In this document: positions 30,220-37,700 of the stretch, piece after piece
Layout of the letters: each line of letters begins with the position of its first letter
Numbering within the stretch: the stretch's first letter is position 1
Origin: Bacillus subtilis
Lineage (GTDB): Bacteria > Pseudomonadota > Alphaproteobacteria > Rhizobiales > Rhizobiaceae
Assembly: GCA_021733665.1 (NCBI GenBank)
Contig: JAHREI010000013.1
Span: 1-38,139, forward strand
Direction: 5' to 3'
Length of the DNA stretch: 38,139 nucleotides
Translations under genes and position numbers: made by a program
Notes under the pieces: generated by a model
Databases searched by the model: none
What the model was told of the DNA's origin: nothing
The model's input: only the letters and a program-made list of their open reading frames with translations

Positions 30220-30945
30220 ATGCATGCTAACACAAGCGTATCAACTGTTGCAAGAATTGCTTCTATGGGCGGCGGCAATGGCACGTGCCTGACAATGAGC
30301 AGCTTGCAAATTGCCGATGTGGTTAAGTCTCGCCACGATGATGTGAAGCGGTCGATCCGCCGTCTTGCAGAGAAAGGTGTAATACAACTCCCGCCATTGG
30401 CGGAAGTTAGAAATCACCTCAATCAGAAGGTCGAAGTCTACAATGTCATAGAGCGCGACAGCTATATTGTAGTTGCTCAGCTTTCGCCAGAATTTACAGC
30501 GGCTTTAGTGGATGAATGGCAGTGCCTTAAGAGCGGAAACTCAATCCCTGACTTTACCAATCCTGTTATGGCTGCCCGTGCATGGGCTGAGCAATACGAA
30601 GCGCGGCAGATCGCGGAGCGCACCAAAGCTGAAATTGGCTCTCGTCGTGAAGCTACTGCAATGAACACTGCTGCACAGGCAGTAAAGAAGGCCAATAAAC
30701 TGGAGTTGGTGCTTGATCGCTCACAGGAGTTTGCAACTATAAAGCGCATGTCGATGCTCTATCACGGACAAGAGTTTTCATGGAAAGAGTTGAAGCACGT
30801 TTCCCATGAAATGGGTGTTTTGCCTATTGAGGTTTTTGACGCAAATTATGGAACAGTGAAAGCATATCACGCTGATGTCTGGCGCGAAGTATATGCGCTA
30901 GAAATTCCGCATACCTCTATTTTAAATGGAGGAAGCGCATTATGA
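30220..30945 (+). CDS. Rha-family antirepressor
   Basis: 241 residues behind AAGGA. Residues 27-110 carry the Rha/regulatory domain ('LTMSSLQIADVVKSRHDDVKRSIRRLAEKGVI', 'YNVIERDSYIVVAQLSPEFTAALVDEW'). A helical linker and a second small domain ('MLYHGQEFSWKELKHVSHEMGV...KAYHADVWREVYAL') resemble antirepressor C-termini. It would counter the main repressor, as P22 Ant does, when the RHH regulators allow its synthesis. Overlaps the next gene by 4 bases. Confidence 0.85.
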   Translation: MHANTSVSTVARIASMGGGNGTCLTMSSLQIADVVKSRHDDVKRSIRRLAEKGVIQLPPLAEVRNHLNQKVEVYNVIERDSYIVVAQLSPEFTAALVDEWQCLKSGNSIPDFTNPVMAARAWAEQYEARQIAERTKAEIGSRREATAMNTAAQAVKKANKLELVLDRSQEFATIKRMSMLYHGQEFSWKELKHVSHEMGVLPIEVFDANYGTVKAYHADVWREVYALEIPHTSILNGGSAL

Positions 30946-31205
30946 ATAAGGCTTTCTCAAAGTATGTAACCGGCTCAGCCTTTCGAATTGATCTTACAGC
31001 AAAAATGGTATTCGCGTTGATTTCTGCTTTGCAGGGGAAGAGCATTAATACAGGACACTGGGGCGCAGTAGGATTGATTAATCGTGGCCTTATGGAGGTA
31101 ATAGACGCGCAAGATAAGGCTATGTACAAGGATTTACGTCTTACCGAGGCCGGTAAAAAAGTCGCTGAGCTATGCAGTATGGCAGGACTGGGGGACGCAG
31201 CATGA
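30942..31205 (+). CDS. Small protein downstream of the antirepressor
   Basis: 87 residues. 'TAKMVFALISALQGKSINTGHWGAVGLINRGLMEVIDAQ...LRLTEAGKKVAELC' has the layout of a winged-helix (helices then a wing and a LTEAGK turn). Coupled by ATGA to the antirepressor and overlapping the next start by 4 bases. Possible co-regulator; function unknown. Confidence 0.6.
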   Translation: MNKAFSKYVTGSAFRIDLTAKMVFALISALQGKSINTGHWGAVGLINRGLMEVIDAQDKAMYKDLRLTEAGKKVAELCSMAGLGDAA

Positions 31206-31417
31206 ACCGCCGTTCTTTCCTCCGCGCTGCACCGGTTGCAGGTGCTGTCATTGTTGCTCCGGCATTGGCGCTAGCTACACCAAGTCCAATGACACTTGAG
31301 GATCTATGCGATTATCACGCTGAAAAACTCAGCGAGGCAATGCAAAAGCTACACGGTGGCAAATGGCACTCTCATATCAGTCACGCAACAAGATATGCGC
31401 TTGTAAGGCAGGCATAA
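31202..31417 (+). CDS. Small protein with a twin-arginine signal
   Basis: 71 residues from ATG 31202. MNRRSFLRAAPVAGAVIVAPALALA is a textbook Tat signal (RRSFL, hydrophobic core, ALA). The remaining 46 residues end 'LHGGKWHSHISHATRYALVRQA', sharing the HGGxW pattern with the SOS-controlled protein at 6988. No cofactor motif is evident, which is odd for a Tat substrate. It may be exported, or the N-terminus may simply be a membrane anchor. Confidence 0.65.
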   Translation: MNRRSFLRAAPVAGAVIVAPALALATPSPMTLEDLCDYHAEKLSEAMQKLHGGKWHSHISHATRYALVRQA

Positions 31418-31420
31418 AAG

Positions 31421-31443
31421 AAGGCGGCTTAGGCCGCCTTTGC
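31421..31443 (+). terminator. Terminator of the immI-like rightward operon
   Basis: AAGGCGGC-TTAG-GCCGCCTT, an 8-bp stem ending in CTTTG. The T run is short but the stem is perfect and directly follows the stop at 31417. Confidence 0.75.
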
Positions 31444-31455
31444 GTCCTACATGCT

Positions 31456-31665
31456 TTACTTGTTGCAGAACATCTGAATTAGCATTTCAGCTTCTCTATC
31501 TATTTGATTATAGTAATTTGATGTTTTTCCTGTGATCAATATTCTATGTGGCGGACAGATGACTGTTAATTCGTAGTCAATATTGTACTTAATTGGGAAA
31601 TTTCTTTCTAAAAATTCTTTTACGTTATTAATATCTCTTATATTTCCTTTTATACATATTTGCAT
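31456..31665 (-). CDS. AT-rich small accessory protein
   Basis: 69 residues (MQICIKGNIRDINNVKEFLERNFPIKYNIDYELTVICPPHRILITGK...). It is far more AT-rich than its neighbours and antisense to the late operon. Ribosome-binding sequence is weak (GAGAAAAAA). Alternating strands and helices suggest a small α/β fold. Not recognised; probable recently acquired cargo. Confidence 0.5.
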   Translation of the reverse strand: MQICIKGNIRDINNVKEFLERNFPIKYNIDYELTVICPPHRILITGKTSNYYNQIDREAEMLIQMFCNK

Positions 31666-31718
31666 TTTTTTCTCGGTGGTAATTTTGATACTTATAATCC
31701 TGAAAGGAATGGAAGCCT

Positions 31719-32009
31719 ATGTCACGCATTAATATGCAGGGCTTGGATGGTGGCGGCTGTCTTTGTTCACCCTCTAAAACGAACGCACAACTCGAACTGA
31801 ACCGCCAATTAGAACTTCAACGTCAGTATCTGGAATACCTTGCCAATAGCATTGAATATCTTGTTCAAGAGATTGGAAAGGTGAAATCCCATCTTGTACC
31901 GATAAATTCAGTAAGCTCCATTTGGCGTGATGAAGTGGCGATGCCGCATCGACCAGTTCAACTTGGTGTATCACGGCGGTGTGTGAGTTCTGGCGGGAAT
32001 AGTTTCTAG
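31719..32009 (+). CDS. Possible small protein antisense to the DUF2441 gene
   Basis: 96 residues: cysteine/glycine N-terminus then a clear coiled-coil-like helix (NRQLELQRQYLEYLANSIEYLVQEIGKVK), with GGAAG close to the ATG. The last third lies opposite the DUF2441-like gene and looks unprotein-like. A plus-strand terminator at 32287 could serve it. Only one of the overlapping pair may be real. Confidence 0.35.
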   Translation: MSRINMQGLDGGGCLCSPSKTNAQLELNRQLELQRQYLEYLANSIEYLVQEIGKVKSHLVPINSVSSIWRDEVAMPHRPVQLGVSRRCVSSGGNSF

Positions 32010-32232
32010 CATCAACCTCTGTCTCGCAGACGAAAACGCAATTCAAACGGCTTGGCGCATGAGGAGCGTATTTTAAGCGCCCATATTCATATGCAATTTC
32101 CCTATAGTCTTTAGCAATCGTTACCAGTTCCCAATTATGGAATTGAAACATGCGCCCCCAATTGCCAGTTTCGATAACACTGCCAGCGCCTAATCTTATT
32201 GGTGCACAGTGATAATAAATATTCTGAACCAT
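31774..32232 (-). CDS. DUF2441-like protein
   Basis: 152 residues behind GGGGAAG. 'YYHCAPIRLGAGSVIETGNWGRMF' and 'APSRLNCVFVCETEVDARNYSRQN' match my recollection of DUF2441, a family of unknown function found in bacteria and temperate phages. Antisense to the late genes, so probably expressed from its own promoter in the lysogen. Confidence 0.65.
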   Translation of the reverse strand: MVQNIYYHCAPIRLGAGSVIETGNWGRMFQFHNWELVTIAKDYREIAYEYGRLKYAPHAPSRLNCVFVCETEVDARNYSRQNSHTAVIHQVELVDAASPLHHAKWSLLNLSVQDGISPFQSLEQDIQCYWQGIPDTDVEVLIGGSVRVVRSF

Positions 32233-32286
32233 GATTCTTCCCCGCTTAATATTGGGATACTTGAATCAATTCTGCACTAAGTCTAC

Positions 32287-32311
32287 AGCCTCGCTTTAGC
32301 GAGGCTTTTTT
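32287..32311 (+). terminator. Terminator just before the tail/lysis block
   Basis: AGCCTCGC-TTTA-GCGAGGCT followed by TTTTTATT, a perfect 8-bp stem. It ends four bases before the GGAGAA ribosome site of the M15 peptidase gene. Confidence 0.92.
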
Positions 32312-32324
32312 ATTGGAGAAAGCC

Positions 32325-33062
32325 ATGTCCTTTGACTTTAAAAAGTACGCTGTCGGCGGGGCGATGCGGCCTGATAGCTTCTCAGGTCTTGATCAGGGCT
32401 TTGCTTCTGCACTGTCTAATATGTTCGCTGCTGCCCCGCCGGAGATTGCAAAGCATTTGCGCATTACTTCCGGTTTTCGCTCTCCTGAGCGCCAAGCACA
32501 GCTTTGGCAGGATGCCTTACAAAAATACGGAACACCGGAAAGAGCGCGTAAGTGGGTTGCGCCTCCCGGGCGATCTAACCACAACCACGGTCATGCTGCT
32601 GATCTGAAGTATCTCGATCCATCCGCAACAACATGGGCGCATGAAAATGCCGGACGGTTTGGATTGGCTTTCCCACTTTCTAATGAGAATTGGCACATCG
32701 AGCTTGCAGGGAGGCGCGGCGGCAAGCCTGATCCGGCAATGGTCGCTAGCGCCCCGCCTTCACAGTCTGCTTTACCGTTGCCAAGTGCGACCGGTGGCGA
32801 GTCACATCCGAGCATGGGGCTGATGGCGCAAGCGTCTACAGCACAGCCAGCCGCAGGTGGTGCGCCGGTTCCAGCCTTTGCAGAGGCTGCTGCCGCCGAA
32901 CCAAGCCGCTCGCAGTCCAGTTTGAACGCTTTGCTGCAAACCTTTGGCCAACAGCAGGAGCAAGCCTCCCCGTTCTCGCCGGTTCAGTTCACAGGTGTTT
33001 CTCCCAACCAGTCCAATGCTCTTGCCTCGCTCGTGGCCTCAATCAAACAAGGACGCGCATAA
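32325..33062 (+). CDS. M15-type peptidase, virion-associated
   Basis: 245 residues from ATG 32325 behind GGAGAA. The D-Ala-D-Ala carboxypeptidase/VanY-like fold has 'ITSGFRSPERQAQLW', the zinc motif SxHxxGxAxD as S84-H86-G89-A91-D93, and H124 in 'NENWHIEL'. It would cut peptidoglycan cross-links. A long A/P/S/Q linker (about 135-245) ends in 'FSPVQFTGVSPNQSNALASLVASI', similar to the ending of the internal virion protein at 23349. Lying with the tail genes and not the lysis cassette, it more likely opens the wall at infection than at release. Confidence 0.85.
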   Translation: MSFDFKKYAVGGAMRPDSFSGLDQGFASALSNMFAAAPPEIAKHLRITSGFRSPERQAQLWQDALQKYGTPERARKWVAPPGRSNHNHGHAADLKYLDPSATTWAHENAGRFGLAFPLSNENWHIELAGRRGGKPDPAMVASAPPSQSALPLPSATGGESHPSMGLMAQASTAQPAAGGAPVPAFAEAAAAEPSRSQSSLNALLQTFGQQQEQASPFSPVQFTGVSPNQSNALASLVASIKQGRA

Positions 33063-33844
33063 TGCCGATCAAAGACTATAGCACCACCCCTTCAAACAAC
33101 ACTGCAATCAACGGCATCAATATTGCTGAGGGTTGCGCCCCTTCGAATATCAATAATGCAATCCGGCAGCTTATGGCTGATCTGGCTGACAAGCAGGCAT
33201 TGAAAGCCTTTCTCAATGTCGTAATCGGTGTCGATGTTCAGGCTTATGACCCCAAACTCTACAATATGGTTGTGCCGGTTGGTGGCTCACTGGACTGGAA
33301 CGGGGAGAATGAACCGGAAGGCTGGATGTTTGAAGATGGACGGGCGATTTCCAGAACGACATATCCGGCTCTCTTTGCAGTAATCGGCACGAAATTCGGT
33401 GCCGGTAATGGTTCAACCACTTTTAACATTCCTGATAGCTGCGGGCGTGTGAGTGCAGGGCTTAATCGCGGCAAGGGGCGGCTGACTGCTAAAACAGGCG
33501 GTGTTGATGGCGACGTGCTTGGCGCGGTTGGCGGCACCGAGCGCCACAAGCTGACCGCCGAGCAACTGCCGCCGCATTCTCACAATGTGAATATTGAAAC
33601 GACTGAGGATGGTGATCACACGCATAATTACACCATTTCCAAAGCACGAGACTGGGATAGCGCCGCAGGTGACTGGATCGGTCAGGGCGGTAATGCTCTG
33701 GTGCGAACAGGGACAGAACGTATTCACTGGTCGGGTCGGCACAAGCACCGCTTGAACGGTGCGACAGAGAATTCAGGGAGTGGTCAGGAACATAATAACG
33801 TCCAGCCAACCATCATCAAAAACAAAATCATTCGGGTGCTGTGA
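33062..33844 (+). CDS. Tail-collar domain protein
   Basis: 260 residues. 'WNGENEPEGWMFEDGRAISRTTYPALFAVIGTKFGAGNGSTTFNIPDSCGRVSAG' is the phage tail collar domain (about 78-140), followed by a histidine-rich β region with 'LPPHSHNVNIETTEDGDHTHNY' of the kind that binds metal within trimeric fibres. N-terminal 60 residues (TPSNNTAINGINIAEGCAPSNINNAIRQLM) are a common fibre attachment segment. Overlaps the M15 gene by one base. Confidence 0.85.
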   Translation: MPIKDYSTTPSNNTAINGINIAEGCAPSNINNAIRQLMADLADKQALKAFLNVVIGVDVQAYDPKLYNMVVPVGGSLDWNGENEPEGWMFEDGRAISRTTYPALFAVIGTKFGAGNGSTTFNIPDSCGRVSAGLNRGKGRLTAKTGGVDGDVLGAVGGTERHKLTAEQLPPHSHNVNIETTEDGDHTHNYTISKARDWDSAAGDWIGQGGNALVRTGTERIHWSGRHKHRLNGATENSGSGQEHNNVQPTIIKNKIIRVL

Positions 33845-34038
33845 TGGAGAATGTATCACCGACCCCGCAGGCTATTTCAGGCATCACAGATACAAAGAAT
33901 ATCCGCGTTTTGCTCATGGCAAACGGGCAGCAAATTCACGCGCCCCTTGATGGCCTTTTGAAGCCTTTCACAGATCGTATAGCAGTACTCGAAGCCCGTC
34001 TAAACGCGGCTGGCATACCGGAGGCAACACATGGTTGA
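33844..34038 (+). CDS. Small protein between collar and fibre genes
   Basis: 64 residues, start ATG 33844 overlapping the previous stop, end overlapping the fibre gene by 8 bases. 'RVLLMANGQQIHAPLDGLLKPFTDRIAVLEARLNAAG' suggests a short coiled coil. Probably a small tail-tip or fibre-linked protein. Confidence 0.65.
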   Translation: MENVSPTPQAISGITDTKNIRVLLMANGQQIHAPLDGLLKPFTDRIAVLEARLNAAGIPEATHG

Positions 34039-36199
34039 TGTTCCATATCATACCCACGTATTTGATATTCCAACGGCATCAGAGGGCGAAATACGCACTG
34101 GTGTGGAAAGCGGAAAAGCCATTACACCGGATAAGTTGTTTCCGGTTTTGGCTGAAAAAGCGAACAAGGCAACGACGCTTGCAGGCTATGGCATCACTGA
34201 TGCGGCCACAAAACAACAGGGGCAGAAAGCAGACACTGCAGTTCAGCCCGGACAGGTTTCCGCAGTCGGATTTTCCGGTCGCTATGCTGATCTTCTCAAT
34301 AAGCCTAATCTCGGCGATGCATCGACTATGAATGTTGGCACAACTGTCGGAACTGTTGCCGCAGGCGATGATGCTCGTATCGTTGGTGCCGTACAGAAAG
34401 TCACTACAGTTACAGCAGGGGCGGGATTAGCTGGCGGTGGTGCATTGGCGACCAATATCGCTCTTGCTCTTTCTTCTACTTCACTCGCATCTTTGGCTCT
34501 GGCTAATACTGCTGTTCAGCCTGCACGCAAACTCAGTGCTGGTGCCGGATTAACCGGTGGGGGGGACTTCTCGGCTGACCGGACTGTGGCACTGAATGCA
34601 GCGAGTATCGCCTCCCTTGGTAAAGCAGATACAGCGGTGCAACCTGCACGTAAACTGAGCGCCGGTGCTGGTTTGTCGGGTGGTGGCGATTTCTCAGCTG
34701 ATCGCACAGTTGCTTTAAATGCGGCGAGTATCACATCGCTTGCGAAGGCTGATAGCGCAGTCCAGCCGTTAGAGCTTGGGGCTTTGGCAAAGAAAGATAA
34801 AATCACCACAACGGACATTTCTGCCACTGGCTCGACTTCAAACGGCGCACTTCTCACGCAAGCCGGTATTTGGGTTGATCCGTCCGGCGGCGGCGATATG
34901 TTTCGTCAGACATATGACCCGACGAATAAAGCCGCTGATGCGTTTGATATGGCTAATATGGATGAGGCCGAAAACGCAAAGATCATGACCGCAGAGGAAC
35001 GCGCAAAACTGGCTGGCATTCCTGCTGATGCTGATAAAACACCGGCTTTGGCTACAGTTGCAACAACTGGCGACTATAAAGATCTTGTGAACAAGCCGGC
35101 CATCCCTCCTGCACAAGTGCAATCCGATTGGAACGCCGCAAGCGGTGTGACGGCAATCCAAAATAAACCTGATTTGGGTACGGCTGCCGCTACAAACGTG
35201 GAAGCTTTTGCCACAGCCGATCAAGGCGATAAGGCCGACAATGCAGTGCGCTTTGATGCTCAGGCACTGACCGCGCAAGAGCAAGGTCAGGCACGGGCGA
35301 ATATTGATGTTGGTATTCTCTCAGGTTGGCGCAACAAGCTGATCAATGGTGATTTTCGTATCGCTTTCCGAGGCGTGGCATTTACGATACCCGCGAACAA
35401 TGGGGCGTACACAGCCGACAGATGGGGGGTAATAAATACCACTAACGCCCAACTTATTGTCGAAGTGGTGAATGACTTTAATTTTGGCCATGCTCTTTCA
35501 TTCAGATTTGACTCAGAGCCGACAAGTGGAGAGGTGACTTTAATTCAAAAGGTGGAAAATGTCAGATCGCTGCCGTCAGGCGAAGCCACCTTCACATTAG
35601 ATATGCTCCTCGAAAATAGTATGCGCGTTTTCATTTACGGGGAGCAGAATTTTGGCACGTCTGGAAGCTCCTTAAATGTTATAGAAATTTCGAACTCTGT
35701 AGAACCTTCCGGCGCAAATTTTAAGCGGAAATCGACAAGGTTTACTGTGGGGAGCCTCGAAGGAAAATTAGCAAACCCCGGTGACAGCACCTTTAATATC
35801 GCAGTCCAATTCCACCCTAGAAATATTGGGTTTTTTTTCGTTGGGCGAGCGTCTCTTGTAGAGGGCGACGCCACGGCAGAGAAAGATCCGTTTTCCCCTC
35901 GGCATAGACAGCAAGAGGTGGCGATGACGCAAAGATATTATTGTTATCTCGACCGTCTTGAAATGTTTGCACAAGGCGGTGTTTCAGATCCTACATTTGG
36001 GAGGCTTGGGCGAGCTTTTATGCCTGTGAACATGAGAACAACCCCAACCGTATTTATCGGAAAAGCTTTTGAGTATAACGTAAGGCCGACTATTTTTGCC
36101 GGATCAACGTCAGGCGTAAGCTTTAACGGCGTCGTAAGGGAATCCCATAATTGGGGTATGATTGAAAACCTAACTTTTGATGCGGAGTTCCCTCTATGA
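34031..36199 (+). CDS. Tail fibre / receptor-binding protein
   Basis: 722 residues. N-terminal 'EIRTGVESGKAITPDKLFPVLAEKANKATTLAGYGITDA' is a common fibre stalk start, followed by repeats built on AGAGLxGGG (see 34526-34771), then short 'GDYKDLVNKP' repeats, and a distinct C-terminal domain (about 440-722, starting GWRNKLINGDF) that is β-rich and likely binds the receptor or host glycan. The following small gene is probably its chaperone. Takes the place of the P22 tailspike. Confidence 0.85.
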   Translation: MVDVPYHTHVFDIPTASEGEIRTGVESGKAITPDKLFPVLAEKANKATTLAGYGITDAATKQQGQKADTAVQPGQVSAVGFSGRYADLLNKPNLGDASTMNVGTTVGTVAAGDDARIVGAVQKVTTVTAGAGLAGGGALATNIALALSSTSLASLALANTAVQPARKLSAGAGLTGGGDFSADRTVALNAASIASLGKADTAVQPARKLSAGAGLSGGGDFSADRTVALNAASITSLAKADSAVQPLELGALAKKDKITTTDISATGSTSNGALLTQAGIWVDPSGGGDMFRQTYDPTNKAADAFDMANMDEAENAKIMTAEERAKLAGIPADADKTPALATVATTGDYKDLVNKPAIPPAQVQSDWNAASGVTAIQNKPDLGTAAATNVEAFATADQGDKADNAVRFDAQALTAQEQGQARANIDVGILSGWRNKLINGDFRIAFRGVAFTIPANNGAYTADRWGVINTTNAQLIVEVVNDFNFGHALSFRFDSEPTSGEVTLIQKVENVRSLPSGEATFTLDMLLENSMRVFIYGEQNFGTSGSSLNVIEISNSVEPSGANFKRKSTRFTVGSLEGKLANPGDSTFNIAVQFHPRNIGFFFVGRASLVEGDATAEKDPFSPRHRQQEVAMTQRYYCYLDRLEMFAQGGVSDPTFGRLGRAFMPVNMRTTPTVFIGKAFEYNVRPTIFAGSTSGVSFNGVVRESHNWGMIENLTFDAEFPL
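34526..34771 (+). repeat. Two 123-bp tandem repeats inside the fibre gene
   Basis: 41-codon units 34526-34648 and 34649-34771 encode almost the same peptide (RKLSAGAGL.GGGDFSADR...), but codons differ at many third positions. A partial unit precedes them. Confidence 0.8.
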
Positions 36200-36624
36200 T
36201 CGAAAGCGCAAAATATACAAAGTACGGCTCAATCATTGCCGTCATCGACGGTCAGGAAATGACTGTCCCTGACGACATGGCGAACCGCCACCGCATCATG
36301 CTTGCCAAGTGGGAAGCGGAAGGCAACGCTATTGCGCCTTACGTGGAGCCAATTCTCACTCCTGAGGAGCAACGGGCGCAGATGCCGCCAATCACGAAGC
36401 GTCAGCTGCGTCTGACACTGGTGCGTAATGGCATCTCTCTCGGGCAGGTAGAGCAGTCTATTGCAGCAATGCCGGACGGACTTGAAAAACAAGAAGCCGA
36501 AATTGAGTGGCAGGACGCCTCGCAGTTTAATCGCCTTCACCCGACACTGTTACTGGTGGCAACTGCACTCAGTTTAACTCCCGAACAGATAGACGCTATG
36601 TGGGAAACGGCTCTCACTGTTTAA
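36196..36624 (+). CDS. Tail fibre assembly chaperone-like protein
   Basis: 142 residues starting 4 bases inside the fibre gene. N-terminal 'SAKYTKYGSIIAVIDGQEMTVPDDMANRHRIMLAKWEAEGN' followed by a helical C-terminus 'TKRQLRLTLVRNGISLGQVEQSIAAMP'. The layout matches small proteins encoded after fibres that assist folding. Exact family not recognised. Confidence 0.65.
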   Translation: MIESAKYTKYGSIIAVIDGQEMTVPDDMANRHRIMLAKWEAEGNAIAPYVEPILTPEEQRAQMPPITKRQLRLTLVRNGISLGQVEQSIAAMPDGLEKQEAEIEWQDASQFNRLHPTLLLVATALSLTPEQIDAMWETALTV

Positions 36625-36648
36625 ACCACAGATAACCTGACTGACCGC

Positions 36649-36671
36649 ACCGCCCATGAGGCGGTTTTTTA
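36649..36671 (+). terminator. Terminator before the lysis cassette
   Basis: ACCGCC-CATGA-GGCGGT followed by TTTTT. It lies right before the ribosome site of the endolysin gene, as at 32287. Confidence 0.88.
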
Positions 36672-36689
36672 TTGCCGAAAGGAAACAAT

Positions 36690-37346
36690 ATGACACGACG
36701 TATTAATGCGGCGGGGCTTTCGCATATCCAAAAATGGGAAGGCAAGCGCCTGACAGCTTATCAGGATGTAGTCGGTATTTGGACAATCGGTTATGGCCAT
36801 ACAACTACAGCCGGTGCGCCGAAGGTGGTTGCCGGTATGAAGATCAGTGAACAGGAGGCCGTGCGTATCCTGCGGGCTGATCTGGCGAAGTTTGAAAAGC
36901 GTGTATCGGATCTGGTTAAAGTGCCGCTCTCCGATAATCAGTATGCGGCGCTTGTTTCATTCGATTTCAATACTGGTGCTTTGCATAAATCGACGCTTTT
37001 GAAAAAGCTCAATGCCGGTGATTATAGCGCAGTACCGGCTGAACTCATGAAATGGGTCAATGCAGGCGGCAAGCGTGTGCAAGGTCTGGTCAATCGCCGC
37101 GCGGCAGAGGCCGGACTGTGGGCGAAAGGTGATTTCGTTTCCTCCAATTATGTTGAGCCGGAGCAGAAGAAAGAAAACCTGCTGAAACCTGAAATCATTG
37201 CATCTGCCGGTGGTCTGCTATCCGGTCTTGGCGGTATGGCTTCCGGTGCGGGGCCGATCCAGTGGGCGCTGGCTATCATCATGGTCGGGGCGTTTGCCGC
37301 CGGTGCGTATTTCCTCATCAAGCGCATGAAAGATCAGGCGGCATGA
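36690..37346 (+). CDS. GH24 endolysin with C-terminal membrane anchor
   Basis: 218 residues from ATG 36690 (GAAAGGAA upstream; the TTG at 36672 is within the terminator tail). T4-lysozyme family: E17 and D26 (WEGKRLTAYQDVVG) with T32 in 'WTIGYGHT' give the catalytic triad spacing, and 'NQYAALVSFDFNTG' follows. It cleaves peptidoglycan glycan strands. There is no N-terminal signal or SAR. Instead residues about 190-212 (IQWALAIIMVGAFAAGAYFLI) form a membrane helix with a basic end, an unusual placement that may hold the enzyme at the inner membrane. Confidence 0.93.
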   Translation: MTRRINAAGLSHIQKWEGKRLTAYQDVVGIWTIGYGHTTTAGAPKVVAGMKISEQEAVRILRADLAKFEKRVSDLVKVPLSDNQYAALVSFDFNTGALHKSTLLKKLNAGDYSAVPAELMKWVNAGGKRVQGLVNRRAAEAGLWAKGDFVSSNYVEPEQKKENLLKPEIIASAGGLLSGLGGMASGAGPIQWALAIIMVGAFAAGAYFLIKRMKDQAA

Positions 37347-37603
37347 GGCTCCGCTTTCAACACATCATTGGCGCGGTAATCGGAGGGGCAGTTTCTGGCC
37401 TCTTTTTTTATGCGCTTGGGGTTCATGACGGCAAGCAACAAGCGGCATTGAAAGCCGCTCAAGCCGTGACACAGGCAATCCAGAACAGGGCAGGGATTAA
37501 TGAGACAATCGACAACATGGATAGCGTTGTTTTGTGTGTTGAGCTTGGCGGGGTGCGCGACCAATGCGAGCAACTGCGCGGGTTGGCAGAAGATCGGCCT
37601 TAA
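37343..37603 (+). CDS. Inner-membrane spanin (Rz-like)
   Basis: 86 residues from ATG 37343, overlapping the endolysin stop by 4 bases. One N-terminal membrane helix (HIIGAVIGGAVSGLFFYALGV) then a periplasmic helical domain (GKQQAALKAAQAVTQAIQNRAG). With the nested lipoprotein gene it would fuse inner and outer membranes at the last step of lysis. Confidence 0.82.
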   Translation: MRLRFQHIIGAVIGGAVSGLFFYALGVHDGKQQAALKAAQAVTQAIQNRAGINETIDNMDSVVLCVELGGVRDQCEQLRGLAEDRP

Positions 37604-37700
37604 GCCGGAGACGGCGGTCTATCTGGCTGGTAACGATCAGAGCGCAGGCAAAGGCGTTGCCGGTCATAATGCCTATGGAAAAAAGGCGGGGTGCTGGTGA
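37500..37700 (+). CDS. Outer-membrane spanin lipoprotein (Rz1-like)
   Basis: 66 residues in another frame, with its first 104 bases inside the Rz-like gene. Signal 'STTWIALFCVLSLAGC' ends in the lipobox LAGC (C19). The short mature part is glycine/asparagine-rich, not proline-rich as in lambda Rz1. The embedded arrangement and lipobox identify it as o-spanin partner. Confidence 0.8.
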   Translation: MRQSTTWIALFCVLSLAGCATNASNCAGWQKIGLKPETAVYLAGNDQSAGKGVAGHNAYGKKAGCW

